From NCBI GenBank assembly GCA_963662515.1, contig OY759675.1:3906001-3970000 (forward strand): a DNA stretch of 64,000 bases. The letters are read 5' to 3'. The position numbers and the translations under genes were made by a program. Numbering within the stretch: position 1 is the stretch's first letter; each line of letters starts with the position of its first letter. Source of the stretch: JAFGDI01 sp963662515. Lineage in GTDB: Bacteria > Planctomycetota > Phycisphaerae > Sedimentisphaerales > SM23-30. Positions 15,990-25,289 of the stretch are shown here, one piece after another. A model generated the notes under the pieces. That model was not told where the DNA came from, searched no databases, and saw nothing but the letters and a program-made list of their open reading frames with translations.

Positions 15990-17153
15990 TTAGCATCCAG
16001 TGTCCTTTATTTTACGATAATTATCTTTGCAATAGCGATCAGTCATACCCGAGATATAGTCGCAGACAACTCGCTGAAGCGGTAACTCATCGAGTCGGTC
16101 ACGAAATCTTCTGGGCATAAGTTCCGGGTGTTTGGTATATTCATCAAAAAGCAGTCCGATCTCTAGGCTGGCGCGTGATCTGGCCTGAGCAATTACCGGG
16201 TGTTTATAAACATTTTCAAAGAGAAAATTTTCCAGTTCCTTCATCTGATTGCGACGATAATCAGAAATAGCAATTACCTTCTGAGCGGCATTTTTAATAT
16301 CTTCGGTATTCTGCGGCTTAAGCTGAGTGAGATTTTTTTCAGACTCAGCCAGAGCATCATTAACCATAATATCAATAATGGTCTTGGCACAGCGCAACTG
16401 CCTGGCGATCTGATGAGCATCAGGATAGAGTTCGGCAACAATAGCTCTGACATCGCGATAAATAGCAATATCAGTGAGCTGCTCTTCAACAATAAGCCCG
16501 GCGGCAAGAGAGTCATCAAGGTCGTGCGAATCATAAGCAATAGAGTCAGCCAGGTCAGCTATCTGCCCTTCGACAGAGCCAAGAGCATTACCGAACTCGC
16601 TTTGTCTCTCTGGATTATCATATCTGGTCTCATGGCAGGCCAGGCAGTATCTGGTCTCATAGCAGAGATTAAGCCCGCGGAAGTTTGGATAAGGATGTTC
16701 AAGGTAGTCAACGACCCGGAGCGACTGAGTATTATGTTCAAACCCGCCGTAGCCCTGCATAAGCTCATTGAGTACCGCTTCACCACAATGGCCATAAGGA
16801 GGATGCCCCAGATCGTGAGCCAGACAGGTTGCCTCGGTAAGATCTTCATTAACCCCCAGGGCACGAGCCAGAGTTCTGGCAACCTGAGAAACCTCCATAC
16901 TATGAGTAAGTCTGGTGCGGAAATAATCCCTGCCTGTACCATCGCCAAAAACCTGGGTTTTGGCTTCCAGCCGGCGGAAAGAGGCACAATGCAAAACACG
17001 ATCACGGTCGCGTTGGAAACAAGTGCGGTATTCATGCTCAGGTTCAGGGAATTTTCGTCCCGGATCATCACTACTGAGAACGGCATATGGAGCAAGCCTG
17101 TCTTTTTCAGACTGCTGGTATTTTATTCTTGTAACTAAATAGCAATCGAGCAA
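15990..17153 (-). CDS. dgt: dGTPase-like deoxynucleotide triphosphohydrolase
   Basis: 387 residues of the HD-superfamily dGTPase-like type, which cleaves dNTPs to deoxynucleosides and triphosphate. Motifs: FRRLEAKTQVF, the first metal His in RLTHSMEVSQ, the HD pair and following ligands in CLAHDLGHPPYGHCGE, FEHNTQSLRV, and the later Asp in DLADSIAYDSHDLDD. Length fits the short type 2/3 subfamily. The frame begins with TTG at 17153; no ATG lies before the conserved region, so TTG seems right. Substrate range (dGTP only or several dNTPs) cannot be read from sequence. Confidence 0.87.
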   Translation of the reverse strand: MLDCYLVTRIKYQQSEKDRLAPYAVLSSDDPGRKFPEPEHEYRTCFQRDRDRVLHCASFRRLEAKTQVFGDGTGRDYFRTRLTHSMEVSQVARTLARALGVNEDLTEATCLAHDLGHPPYGHCGEAVLNELMQGYGGFEHNTQSLRVVDYLEHPYPNFRGLNLCYETRYCLACHETRYDNPERQSEFGNALGSVEGQIADLADSIAYDSHDLDDSLAAGLIVEEQLTDIAIYRDVRAIVAELYPDAHQIARQLRCAKTIIDIMVNDALAESEKNLTQLKPQNTEDIKNAAQKVIAISDYRRNQMKELENFLFENVYKHPVIAQARSRASLEIGLLFDEYTKHPELMPRRFRDRLDELPLQRVVCDYISGMTDRYCKDNYRKIKDTGC

Positions 17154-17313
17154 AGCCCTGACCCGCTTTCTTATTTTAACCCTGTTGAACCAAACAGAAG
17201 TAACAGGTATTCAGGTAGCAAAACTAATTAATACAATTTCAAGTATTATTGATAATAATGAGCCTAATGTCAAGATTATAAGCAGGAATGAGAAGATGAG
17301 ACCATTTGAAAGC

Positions 17314-17350
17314 AAAAAAGCCTTGCAAGCATAAACTTACAAGGCTTTTT
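17314..17350 (-). terminator. Terminator of tRNA-Asp
   Basis: AAAAAGCCTTGCAAG and CTTACAAGGCTTTTT form a long stem (about 17315-17329 with 17335-17349) just after the tRNA 3' end on the minus strand. Confidence 0.8.
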
Positions 17351-17360
17351 ATTTTAACAA

Positions 17361-17434
17361 CGAGGCCGACGAGGCTCGAACTCGCAACCTTCGGATCGAC
17401 AGTCCGATGCTCTAACCAATTGAGCTACGGCCCC
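17361..17434 (-). tRNA. tRNA-Asp (anticodon GTC)
   Basis: 74 nt on the minus strand, starting GGGGCCGTAGCTCAATTGG. Acceptor GGGGCCG pairs with CGGCCTC, discriminator G. The anticodon arm is TCGGA-CTGTCGA-TCCGA, giving anticodon GTC. The T loop is TTCGAGC. CCA is not encoded. A terminator follows immediately. Confidence 0.95.
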
Positions 17435-17730
17435 TCATTGTCCTTTTCTCTTGACTGCTCAAGAGAAGAGATAATATACAGGATTTGCGTATTATTGCAA
17501 GGTCTTTTTCAAGATATTTTGAAAAAAAATTACTGTAACACTTGAGATAGATACCAGGTTAAATGTATGTATAAGACTGTCGAACAGAGACTCGAGATAT
17601 GCAGTAGATGATAGATGGAGAAAAAGTTAAAACCAGCAAATTTTATATAGTCTGAGATAATCTGGACGATAATTATCTGAAAAACATTAACTATAGAGAG
17701 AACAATCTTAAAAAGAAAAGCGTACAGAGA

Positions 17731-18312
17731 TTGACAGAAGTAACAGATGAACAACTAATGGCTCGTATGCAGGCAGGAGATGCCTCTGCGATATCAGTAT
17801 TGATAAAGCGTTATGAAAAGGAGCTTTACAGTTATCTTGTTCGGTTTATGAATCAACCGAACCTGGCAGAAGAGGCTTTTCAGGAAGCCTTTTTACAGGT
17901 ACATTTGTCCGCCGATAGCTTTGACAGCGGCAGACGGTTCAAACCGTGGCTATACACGATAGCGACCAATAAAGCGCGAGATATAATGCGCAGCCAGAGT
18001 CGTCGCCCGGCGGTAAACCTGAGCGTTTCACAGGCCGATGATGAGTTTACGACTATCTGGGACAATCTGATGCGTGTTGACGAAACGCCGGTTGATATTT
18101 TAGAGAAAGAACAAACGCGAGAGTTGGTTCGTAAAGTAATTGCAGGTATGCCGGATAACCTGCGAGAGATATTGTTGCTGTCATATTTTCAGCATATGCC
18201 CTATAAAGATATAGCCGAGATGCTGGGCATACCATTAGGAACAGTAAAGTCTCGACTGCATACGGCAGTAAGTCATTTTGCCAGCAGTTTCAAAAAGGTA
18301 ATGGACAATTAG
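17731..18312 (+). CDS. ECF-type RNA polymerase sigma factor
   Basis: 193 residues. Sigma region 2 lies at about 12-80 (ALIKRYEKELYSYLVRF-type helix, AEEAFQEAFLQV, RRFKPWLYTIATNKARD). Region 4 is at about 130-185 (MPDNLREILLLSYFQHMPYKDIAEMLGIPLGTVKSRLH-type HTH). The start is TTG at 17731; the next in-frame ATG (17758) would drop part of region 2. A membrane protein with anti-sigma features follows 86 bp downstream, the normal arrangement for ECF regulation. The promoter set and the signal are unknown. Confidence 0.92.
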   Translation: MTEVTDEQLMARMQAGDASAISVLIKRYEKELYSYLVRFMNQPNLAEEAFQEAFLQVHLSADSFDSGRRFKPWLYTIATNKARDIMRSQSRRPAVNLSVSQADDEFTTIWDNLMRVDETPVDILEKEQTRELVRKVIAGMPDNLREILLLSYFQHMPYKDIAEMLGIPLGTVKSRLHTAVSHFASSFKKVMDN

Positions 18313-18398
18313 GATAGTAAGGATACTGTCTGTCTTAAGTTATTTATTTGTTGTTATTTATATGTTATTTGTTCAGGCAGATCAGGTATTGCATAGTG

Positions 18399-19457
18399 AT
18401 GAGATCAGAACAGGAAAAATTTGAGCTTATATTTGAGCATTTGAGCGGCCATGTATCAGGCGGTGAAGAGTTAGCCCGTTTATTACAAGAAGACGAGCGA
18501 TCTCGTGCGGTGTATGAGGGACTGGTTCGTACCTTTTCGCATCTTGACAACATAGGTGAAGCTCAAGTACCAGCAGGTCTTGGCGATCGGGCATTGAGCT
18601 ATATTGAGGTATATAGTCATGCCAGAGGGGCAGGTCAGCTCGAGAATAGTCGGGTTGTAATCTTAGACCACAAAGACTTCGTTCGTGAGAGCCGGGCTAG
18701 CTGGATATTAGGCAATTTGCGTGACCTTATAGCAGTAGCAGCGTGCCTGGCAATGGTGGTATTAGTAGGCAAACCTGGCCTGGACTATTCGCGTGAGCTT
18801 TCTCGCCAGAAACAATGCCAAAGTCAGATGGCCGAGATAGGTTCTTCTTTTGCCAGCTATGCCAGTGACCATGCTGGCCAAATGCCTCGAGCAGAAGGTG
18901 TAGCAGGATCTGAAAAGGGCAAATGGTGGCACATAGGCGAGACCGACCCAGATGCCGGTTCATCAAATACTCGTCACATATATCGTTTGGTACGAGATGG
19001 TTATATTCGACCCGAGCGTTTTATCTGCCCTTCGGGCATAAGCAGTCAGGAAGTGTATGCCCAGGTAAAGGCTATGTCTGACCAAATAGCCCGCGAGCAA
19101 AGAGATTTTCTAAGTCGCGACCATCTGAATTACAGCTTCAAGCTGATGGTAGATAACATATCCAACTGGGGAGTACAGCGCGAGGCAGTGGCCGCAGACA
19201 AGAACCCTATCTTTGCCGACTTTGACAGTAAGTTACAAAGCGTAGTATCTGTGCCGGACGGCTCGAAATTGCGTACAGTAAACTCACGGAACCACAATAA
19301 TGGCGGCCAGATGGTTCTTTTTTCAGATGGCAGTGTAATATTCATGAAAAACCGTTTGGTCGGCCCACAGAGCGATGATATTTTCACGATTAAAAAACGA
19401 GTTGAATACTTTGGTACAGAAAAGCCCGAAGCTGGTGATATATTCATAGCTCCTTAA
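18399..19457 (+). CDS. Putative membrane anti-sigma factor with a DUF1559/prepilin-like C-terminal part
   Basis: About 352 residues from the ATG at 18399 (an upstream TTG at 18348 would add 17 hydrophobic residues and has no ribosome site). Residues about 1-100 are cytosolic and helical, like an anti-sigma N-terminus but with no HxxxCxxC zinc motif. One membrane helix lies at about 110-125 (LIAVAACLAMVVLVG). The remainder resembles DUF1559-type pseudopilin proteins: CQSQMAEIGSSFASYASDHAGQMP after the helix, and the 'NHxNGGQMVLFSDGSVIFM' (H-X9-DG) end. Its position right after the sigma gene supports an anti-sigma role. The join of anti-sigma and pilin-like parts is the odd feature. Function is inferred from context. 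Confidence 0.62.
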   Translation: MRSEQEKFELIFEHLSGHVSGGEELARLLQEDERSRAVYEGLVRTFSHLDNIGEAQVPAGLGDRALSYIEVYSHARGAGQLENSRVVILDHKDFVRESRASWILGNLRDLIAVAACLAMVVLVGKPGLDYSRELSRQKQCQSQMAEIGSSFASYASDHAGQMPRAEGVAGSEKGKWWHIGETDPDAGSSNTRHIYRLVRDGYIRPERFICPSGISSQEVYAQVKAMSDQIAREQRDFLSRDHLNYSFKLMVDNISNWGVQREAVAADKNPIFADFDSKLQSVVSVPDGSKLRTVNSRNHNNGGQMVLFSDGSVIFMKNRLVGPQSDDIFTIKKRVEYFGTEKPEAGDIFIAP

Positions 19458-19503
19458 TATCTGAACCAAACTAATAATAAGACATTACTAAAACTCCCAG
19501 AAG

Positions 19504-19550
19504 ATGCCCTGTTTTTCTGCAGAAATGCGGAACAGACGGGGCATTTTTTT
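19504..19550 (+). terminator. Terminator after the sigma/anti-sigma pair
   Basis: ATGCCC (19504-19509) with GGGCAT (19539-19544), plus inner TGTT/AACA pairing and a following run of T. Confidence 0.65.
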
Positions 19551-19744
19551 GTCCAGATCAAATATTTTGCAACATTTTTACACAATTTAACTATATATAG
19601 TGCCTCAGCGAGTGACGATGTGCGTATTTTGGATATTGACATTGCTTGAAATGGTACATATAATTAAGTTGAGACTGTGTCGGAAAGGCCGATATAGCCC
19701 CAGTGTCCGTGAGAAAACTTTATATTTGGATCTGGTGGTGCAAA

Positions 19745-19951
19745 ATGACTAACAGAGATAGCGTGAAGAAGCTGATCATTTGCGGTCGTAAGTCTGATGC
19801 CATAAGGGAGTTGCGTGCATTAAAGGGATTAAGTCAGGACGAAGCTCGTCTTCAGGTTGAGCAAATGGAAAAGAAGTTGGCCGCCTCGGGCGAGTTGACA
19901 TTGGAGACAAGCGGCAAAGGGATATGGGGATGGCTTTCTTCGCATCTGTAG
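19745..19951 (+). CDS. Small protein with ribosomal L7/L12 C-terminal-like segment
   Basis: 68 residues from ATG 19745, chosen over a longer upstream frame because GGTGGTG precedes it and the additional residues (IWIWWCK) look untranslated. The segment VKKLIICGRKSDAIRELRAL, followed by KGLSQDEARLQVEQME, resembles the helical L7/L12 C-terminal-like module ('G+K.eAIK..RE.TGL.L.EAK..VE'). Small free-standing proteins of this type occur in many bacteria, with no established role. It ends with a Trp-containing tail (GIWGWLSSHL). It stands alone downstream of a terminator. Confidence 0.5.
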   Translation: MTNRDSVKKLIICGRKSDAIRELRALKGLSQDEARLQVEQMEKKLAASGELTLETSGKGIWGWLSSHL

Positions 19952-20538
19952 TTCTGTTTTTATGGCAGTAATGCAAAAAAAGTCAAGCATTTTCACCCTA
20001 AAGTGAGTGCTGGGTTGGGGATTGCTTTTCCATAAAGATGGTAAATAATGGTCTCTCGAGCGAAGTTGTGAGTTGAGATGGAATTTTAAGGTCCGGAAAT
20101 AAATATTTTATTCTGTTGAAGATTTTTTTTTGCAGTATAACTCTTATATAAATATCTTATAAAAATTATTCATATTCAGTCAATTCTGAAAAACAGAACA
20201 GTTATCAGTATTACTACAAGGCATAGTAAGGGTTTTACCTGAGTTAAATTGTCTATTCCAAGAGGATCGATCGATTATTCTGATTATGATCATGTCAGAT
20301 AAATTTATAGAATAACTGATAACAGGCCGATTATTGGTCAGGGTAAATACCAAAAATTTTGGCTGTAAGAGACAATAATACCTGGTATTTACAGATTGAT
20401 GAGAAAATTTATTTTGCAAATCAGAAAAATAGTAGATAATGATGTGTTCCGGATAACATAAGTAATAATGTTCTGGAATAATCAATTCTGTCGGCATTCT
20501 AAGATAAACTGACAGAAAACAGATCAGGGGATGTTATA
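19952..20538. other. Gene-free stretch with several inverted repeats
   Basis: No convincing gene; a 105-codon minus-strand frame (20180-20497) has no recognisable features. GTTATCAGT (20201-20209) is complementary to ACTGATAAC (20315-20323). GTAAATACC (20343-20351) is complementary to GGTATTTAC (20384-20392) and encloses CCAAAAATTTTGG. Together these could form the leader of the HTH-EIIA gene or operator sites. Confidence 0.4.
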
Positions 20539-21264
20539 ATGCCATTTGGCTTTATGGACAGTAAGGAATTGGCCCGATTTCTGGGTGACGATGCTCGTCG
20601 TATAGACAAGCTGGCCCAGCGCGGTTCGATTCCCTGTCATAAGGTAAATGGCGTTTTTCGTTTTAATCGGGCCGAAATAACCGAGTGGTTGCAACAGCAG
20701 TTTGGCTGTCTGACCCATGGTACCTTGAAGGTTATGGACGATGGCATGTCTAGTCATCGTAATGTTGAGTCACAGTTAATAGTCAGCCCTATGCTTCGTA
20801 AAAACGGGATCGAACTGGCGTTGCCAGCGCGTACCAAACGAAGTGTGTTAAAAGAGCTGGTAAAAGTGGCCGAGCGAACTGAATTGCTCTATGACCCGGA
20901 TACCCTGGAAGAAGAACTGGTTATGCGAGAAGATATTTCATCAACGGCATTGGAAGAAGGTTTTGCCATACCTCACCCCCGCCGGCCACAACAGTATATA
21001 GTGGCAGAACCCATATTAGTATTTGGTCGGACCTTAAGCAGTATTGCATTTGGCGCAGCCGATGGCAGTATGTCAGATCTTTTCTTTATGATCTGCAGTA
21101 ATGACGACCAGCACCACCTGCATATATTAGCAAGGTTATGCCGGCTGTTTTGCCATAAGGGTTTTGGCGATTCACTGCGAGAGGCAGAAAGTGAAGCTGA
21201 AATATCAGGCATAATAGAAGATGCCGAGCGAGCGGTTTTAAAACAGGCAAATGGTAAGCATTAA
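20539..21264 (+). CDS. HTH (excisionase-type) DNA-binding domain fused to PTS EIIA
   Basis: 241 residues. About 5-55 is a MerR/excisionase-like helix-turn-helix (MDSKELARFLGDDARRIDKLAQRGSI..., then VNGVFRFNRAEITEWL). About 95-235 is a fructose/nitrogen-type EIIA domain with the phosphoacceptor His146 in EEGFAIPHPRRP and the following IVAEPILVFGRTL strand. Phosphorylation by HPr-P could thus directly control DNA binding; this is inference. EI, HPr and a second EIIA are encoded at 41.5-44.3 kb. The gene ends 82 bp from the convergent GH57-glycogen synthase gene. Alternative: the HTH part may bind a protein instead of DNA. Confidence 0.82.
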   Translation: MPFGFMDSKELARFLGDDARRIDKLAQRGSIPCHKVNGVFRFNRAEITEWLQQQFGCLTHGTLKVMDDGMSSHRNVESQLIVSPMLRKNGIELALPARTKRSVLKELVKVAERTELLYDPDTLEEELVMREDISSTALEEGFAIPHPRRPQQYIVAEPILVFGRTLSSIAFGAADGSMSDLFFMICSNDDQHHLHILARLCRLFCHKGFGDSLREAESEAEISGIIEDAERAVLKQANGKH

Positions 21265-21301
21265 CCATGCCGGCCGTTGCAGCGGATAAATGTCAGCACG
21301 A

Positions 21302-21329
21302 GGTGGACGGCTCAAATGAGCAGTCCACC
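21302..21329. terminator. Hairpin between convergent genes
   Basis: GGTGGAC (21302-21308) pairs with GTCCACC (21323-21329), and CTCA with TGAG inside. No clear T-run, so the terminator call is tentative. Confidence 0.45.
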
Positions 21330-21346
21330 GTATGCGACAATGTGAA

Positions 21347-24097
21347 TCAAAACAATGGTTTGTCTTCGTTTAATTTTTCGTAAAGACTTATATAACCTGC
21401 GATCATTTTTTCGAGCGACCATTTTTCTCTGGCCTCTCTCATAATTCTTTTAGCCTGTATCTCCCATTGGGTTGGGTTAAGTCTGAAATAACGGTGATGT
21501 TCAACTGTCTGGCTCAAAGCCCACCATAGCCCGCCGGTGTCGTAGCTGTCAAAGAGAACACCGTTACCATAATCCTGCGGAGCCCCCCAGGCTTTGAGGC
21601 TGAGATTCTGTATCTTATCGGAGAATCCGCCGGTGTTGCGATTAGTGGTAGTAGCACCGTAGATATTGCCGACTACATCGATCTGTCCAAATGGTTCATA
21701 GAGAGAAGCACCAAAGACATCAGAGGCCGCGGCATAACCCAGCATACTAAGCTGCTCAGTGAAATGATGATAGGCGATACGGCCATTGGAAGCACAGGCG
21801 ATGCGGCCAATGATCTCTTTATGAGACATATCATCGCCAACGGGATTTCCGACAATAGCGATCTGGACATCAGGATGTTTACTGACAAACTCACCTGCGA
21901 TAAATTCGAGCAGCTCAATGCCCTTCTGATTCTGATCGAGCCTGCTGGGCCAATAAAGAAGAATAGCGTCTTTGTCTTTATTGAGTCCCATCTGATGCTG
22001 GAACTTGACCAGGTTGACCTTCTTGGCTTCAATAACCTTATCGGTCAGACTAAAGGCTTTTGCCAGACCAGGCTTATCAAGGTCAGGATTTTCCGGCTGA
22101 TTTTCCGGGAACAGGTCCGGTGAAATGCCGTTAGGAATGACCGCCGAAGCCGAGGCAAAATGTTTGGCCTTGGTCTCTTCGCGTACGGACCATGGAATGA
22201 TAGGTCTGTCGAGGAAGAAATCTTTGACAATCTCTCTCAGGAAGGTTTTGCCAACATAAGAGATCCTGGTAGCATTTTTAATGGCAGTCGCCTGGGCATC
22301 GATACAATCCTGGCCATTTTCCCACTTAATGTATAGTTCCTTCCAGATAGGCCCCAGGTCAATTCCCTGTAAAACAGAAGGTGGAATATAAGCTGTATGC
22401 GTATTGTGAACAGTATGCAGTACGGGCACTTTTCTCATTTTGGCATAAGCAGTGAGAGCCCCACCCGCCATCCAGTCATGACTATGGATAATACACCGGC
22501 CTTCGTAATGGGCGCGAATGTCTTTGAGGTAATTATTAATGATCTGCCTCTGGAATTCAGCGGCAGTCATGATCGGGTTACCCTCATAGGCATGATAATA
22601 ATTGCCAAAAATAGAAGAAGTAACCAGGTGGATAAAGTCAGGGCTGAGCTTATGACGGCTTTCGATCCATTCGGCACTACTCATGCCGGCTTCTTCCATA
22701 AATCTCTTTTTAAGGTTAAGGGTAATGAGATGAACAGGTATGTTTCTTTCAACAAGCCCTTTACAGATAGCCGATACAACATCGCCCATACCGCCTGACT
22801 TGCCGGAGATAAATCTGGCAAAGTCACCCATACCGATATTTGGCAATCTGGCAACTTCCGGCGAAATGAGAATGACTGGAGTAGTAGGATTTTTCACCGA
22901 GACATTAAATCTTTTAACGCTATAGTTGAGGTTGTCAATATTTCTGGTAAGGAGGCAAGTGGCCGTAGCCAGAGAGCCATAAGGGCTGAAATAATCATGA
23001 ACGCCCCTGTCAGGCCCCACTCCTTCATGAAGATAGTATAGATGGTCGGAAGTGGTAAGATATCTCCAGCGTCTGAGATGGTGTACATTAGTACCTTTAA
23101 CATCTGCTTCCAGAGATTCCAGTTCGCGGAAGAGCATGTGCTGAATAGGGGACCCCAGCCAGCCATTGGTATTTCTTTCGACATCAGCCCATGAAGATGT
23201 ACTGAGCGGATGAATATCAGCAACAGGACAATGAGCATCTTTGAAGGCACTGGCAATTTCAGTGGGATTAGCCGGTACGACGCTGGGGTATTTTTCAAGA
23301 GCGGCAGGAAGCGAGGCCCAGAATTTGAATATGCCGGTGTCGTCCCAGATATGTTCGCCAATATGCTCATAATCGTAGCCGAGCAAAACGGCTTCACCAT
23401 CGATCTTGGCAAGATAATGGGCATAGTCTTCTGCGGTAAGAGAATTACCACGGAATCGGAAGGCAATATCATCGGACAGGTCACGATGACGAGGCAAAAC
23501 AACGAGATTTCTGGCCTTGCCATTTCTGCCCTTGCATCGGAAAACGGCATGAGGTGAAACTTTATGCTCCTGATTCATAAACATATCATTTCTCTGCTCG
23601 CAGAGAATGGCTTGATAGCCCATGTCAGCTACGGTATTAGCGATCTCATTATTGAACATAAGCTCGGTATTACGGAATGAGGTCGGCACACAATTGAAGA
23701 GCCTCTTCATCATTTCACGATGGAGTGTTACCTGCTCGCGGAACTCGGTTTTATTGGGGTCTTCAAAAAGGGCAGTAAGCGAATGATAATAAGTCTCTTC
23801 GAGATATTCGACCTGATTATGCTCTCGTCCGGCATCAAAGAGGTTTTTTAGCTCCTCAATAACCTGGGGGCAATATTTTTCAGCCTGTTCCAGGAAAGTA
23901 CCGGACATACTAAAGCATACCTTGAATTTCGGATAATTCCTGACCGCCTCTGTGAACATACGAGTAGCCGGGAGGTAGCACTTGTGGGCTACCTTATTAA
24001 ATATGGCATTGTCTTTCTCTTTCCAGAGGAACTGGGTAGTATCAGGATTGAGCCGAAATGGCTGATGAAGTTCAAAATAGAATGTTACCAGGGGCAT
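21347..24097 (-). CDS. GH57 domain fused to glycogen/starch synthase (GT5)
   Basis: 916 residues. Residues about 1-390 are a glycoside hydrolase family 57 domain: VTFYFELHQPFRL, SMSGTFLEQ, EYLEETYYHSL, the nucleophile region FRNTELMFNN, and YDYEHIGEHIWDDTGIF with the acid Asp. From about 400 a GT5-like synthase begins (PVILISPEVARLPNIG, KSGGMGDVVSAICKGL). It continues with IIHSHDWMAGGALTAYAK and the C-terminal PSRLDQNQKGIELLEF and GASLYEPFGQIDVVG donor-site motif. GH57 enzymes cleave or branch alpha-glucans and GT5 extends glycogen from ADP- or UDP-glucose, so one chain combines both. A stand-alone GH57 and a GT4 enzyme lie at 54-56.7 kb. ATG start at 24097 is natural for the family. Confidence 0.9.
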   Translation of the reverse strand: MPLVTFYFELHQPFRLNPDTTQFLWKEKDNAIFNKVAHKCYLPATRMFTEAVRNYPKFKVCFSMSGTFLEQAEKYCPQVIEELKNLFDAGREHNQVEYLEETYYHSLTALFEDPNKTEFREQVTLHREMMKRLFNCVPTSFRNTELMFNNEIANTVADMGYQAILCEQRNDMFMNQEHKVSPHAVFRCKGRNGKARNLVVLPRHRDLSDDIAFRFRGNSLTAEDYAHYLAKIDGEAVLLGYDYEHIGEHIWDDTGIFKFWASLPAALEKYPSVVPANPTEIASAFKDAHCPVADIHPLSTSSWADVERNTNGWLGSPIQHMLFRELESLEADVKGTNVHHLRRWRYLTTSDHLYYLHEGVGPDRGVHDYFSPYGSLATATCLLTRNIDNLNYSVKRFNVSVKNPTTPVILISPEVARLPNIGMGDFARFISGKSGGMGDVVSAICKGLVERNIPVHLITLNLKKRFMEEAGMSSAEWIESRHKLSPDFIHLVTSSIFGNYYHAYEGNPIMTAAEFQRQIINNYLKDIRAHYEGRCIIHSHDWMAGGALTAYAKMRKVPVLHTVHNTHTAYIPPSVLQGIDLGPIWKELYIKWENGQDCIDAQATAIKNATRISYVGKTFLREIVKDFFLDRPIIPWSVREETKAKHFASASAVIPNGISPDLFPENQPENPDLDKPGLAKAFSLTDKVIEAKKVNLVKFQHQMGLNKDKDAILLYWPSRLDQNQKGIELLEFIAGEFVSKHPDVQIAIVGNPVGDDMSHKEIIGRIACASNGRIAYHHFTEQLSMLGYAAASDVFGASLYEPFGQIDVVGNIYGATTTNRNTGGFSDKIQNLSLKAWGAPQDYGNGVLFDSYDTGGLWWALSQTVEHHRYFRLNPTQWEIQAKRIMREAREKWSLEKMIAGYISLYEKLNEDKPLF

Positions 24098-25289
24098 AAA
24101 CTACTGTCTCATTTCGCAATAAAGTATGTTAAACCTTTTATATTACGACAGTTACACACTGCCGTACAAAAAAAATATCACAGGCATGCCTATATTAAAT
24201 ATAGCAACCTGAACTGGCAAAAAAGCTGCCAGAGCCGAACCAGTCTGGCAATAAAGCCAGAGTTACGATAAAAGTTTTCCACACCTGCCGGGCAGTGCCA
24301 GCGGACAGTTCATATCGGTATATAAAAAGCGTTGCTTTAAATAGTTCTATTTGTCTTTCCCAATCCCTGGGCACAACCGATCTGGACAGTCCAGCTTGCG
24401 ACTAATGAGCAAGTTATCCTCCGTCAAAGTTAATCATAACCTGAATTTATGCGTTTGCCAAACAATAAAAAAGATTTTATGCGGTCAGGGTGTGACATTA
24501 TTATCTGGCAATGCAAAACTGTAGTAGCGGTATTCGCCCGCCTCTGGTGGACTCATGACTTAAAGAACGCCCTGAAGCGGCGAACTCCTAAAAGCTCGCT
24601 TTGCTCGCGGGCAGAGAATAATGCCGGACACTGCGGCTCTCAGTCAAACACAAGTGACCATGCACTATCGTATCATAAACTTGCACTATAACACAATGCA
24701 TCACCGTAGAAGCGGGAGCATATTATTAAGAGTCAGGCCGTGGTTCTGGATCGCAGATGTATTTAATATTGGCACTTGGCAGCCAGAAAGCAAAGGGAGC
24801 AGCCAAAGCTCAGGTCTCATAAAGTTGGATTTTTTTTCAGATATGGAACAAATTTTCGTACTAAACGGGTTCATATTTGCATTTGAGCGAACCATGCCAC
24901 ACTGACCAAATAGAATAGTCGCATATATAACCCTATAAATACCATTGGGTTGAAGCCGCAATAACAATAGCTGTATTACCAATTGTCGCCGAAAAAACGG
25001 AATATCGCCACTGATAATAAGTGTTTCACAGGCCGGAGTCTAATTGCACTATAGTGAATTACAGCTTGATTAAGACAAGAAAAAAGTGTACACTTAAATT
25101 CAGTGTGACATTCATTGTTATCACAAAAAATTAATCATTGGACATTATTTGTCAGGTATTATTGAGAACTGTTCCGCGACACAGGTAAGAAGCGATAAGA
25201 GCAAAAGCCTGAGTTTCTCAATAGTATTTATGGTTTGAGATGGCGTCTGCCATACACAGTAGAGGTGCGATTAAATAACGCAAAGAATG
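24098..25289. other. About 1.2 kb without a supported gene
   Basis: Short frames exist on both strands (for example 24449-24691, 24621-24905, 24701-24982), but none has a ribosome site, a family motif or a coding-like composition I can defend. It holds the second copy of a dispersed repeat (24582-24610) and presumably the promoter of the GH57-GT5 gene. Confidence 0.4.
24582..24610. repeat. Dispersed GCTCGCT/GCTCGCGG repeat, copy B
   Basis: GAACTCCTAAAAGCTCGCT followed by TTGCTCGCGG; similar to 12977-13004 with few differences. Confidence 0.5.

Noticed and set aside
20180..20497. 105-codon minus-strand frame upstream of the HTH-EIIA gene
   Set aside because: No motif, no ribosome site, A+T-rich, and it overlaps the inverted repeats; more likely regulatory DNA.
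24449..24982. Three overlapping short frames in the 1.2-kb gap
   Set aside because: Mutually exclusive, no recognisable domain or initiation signal.
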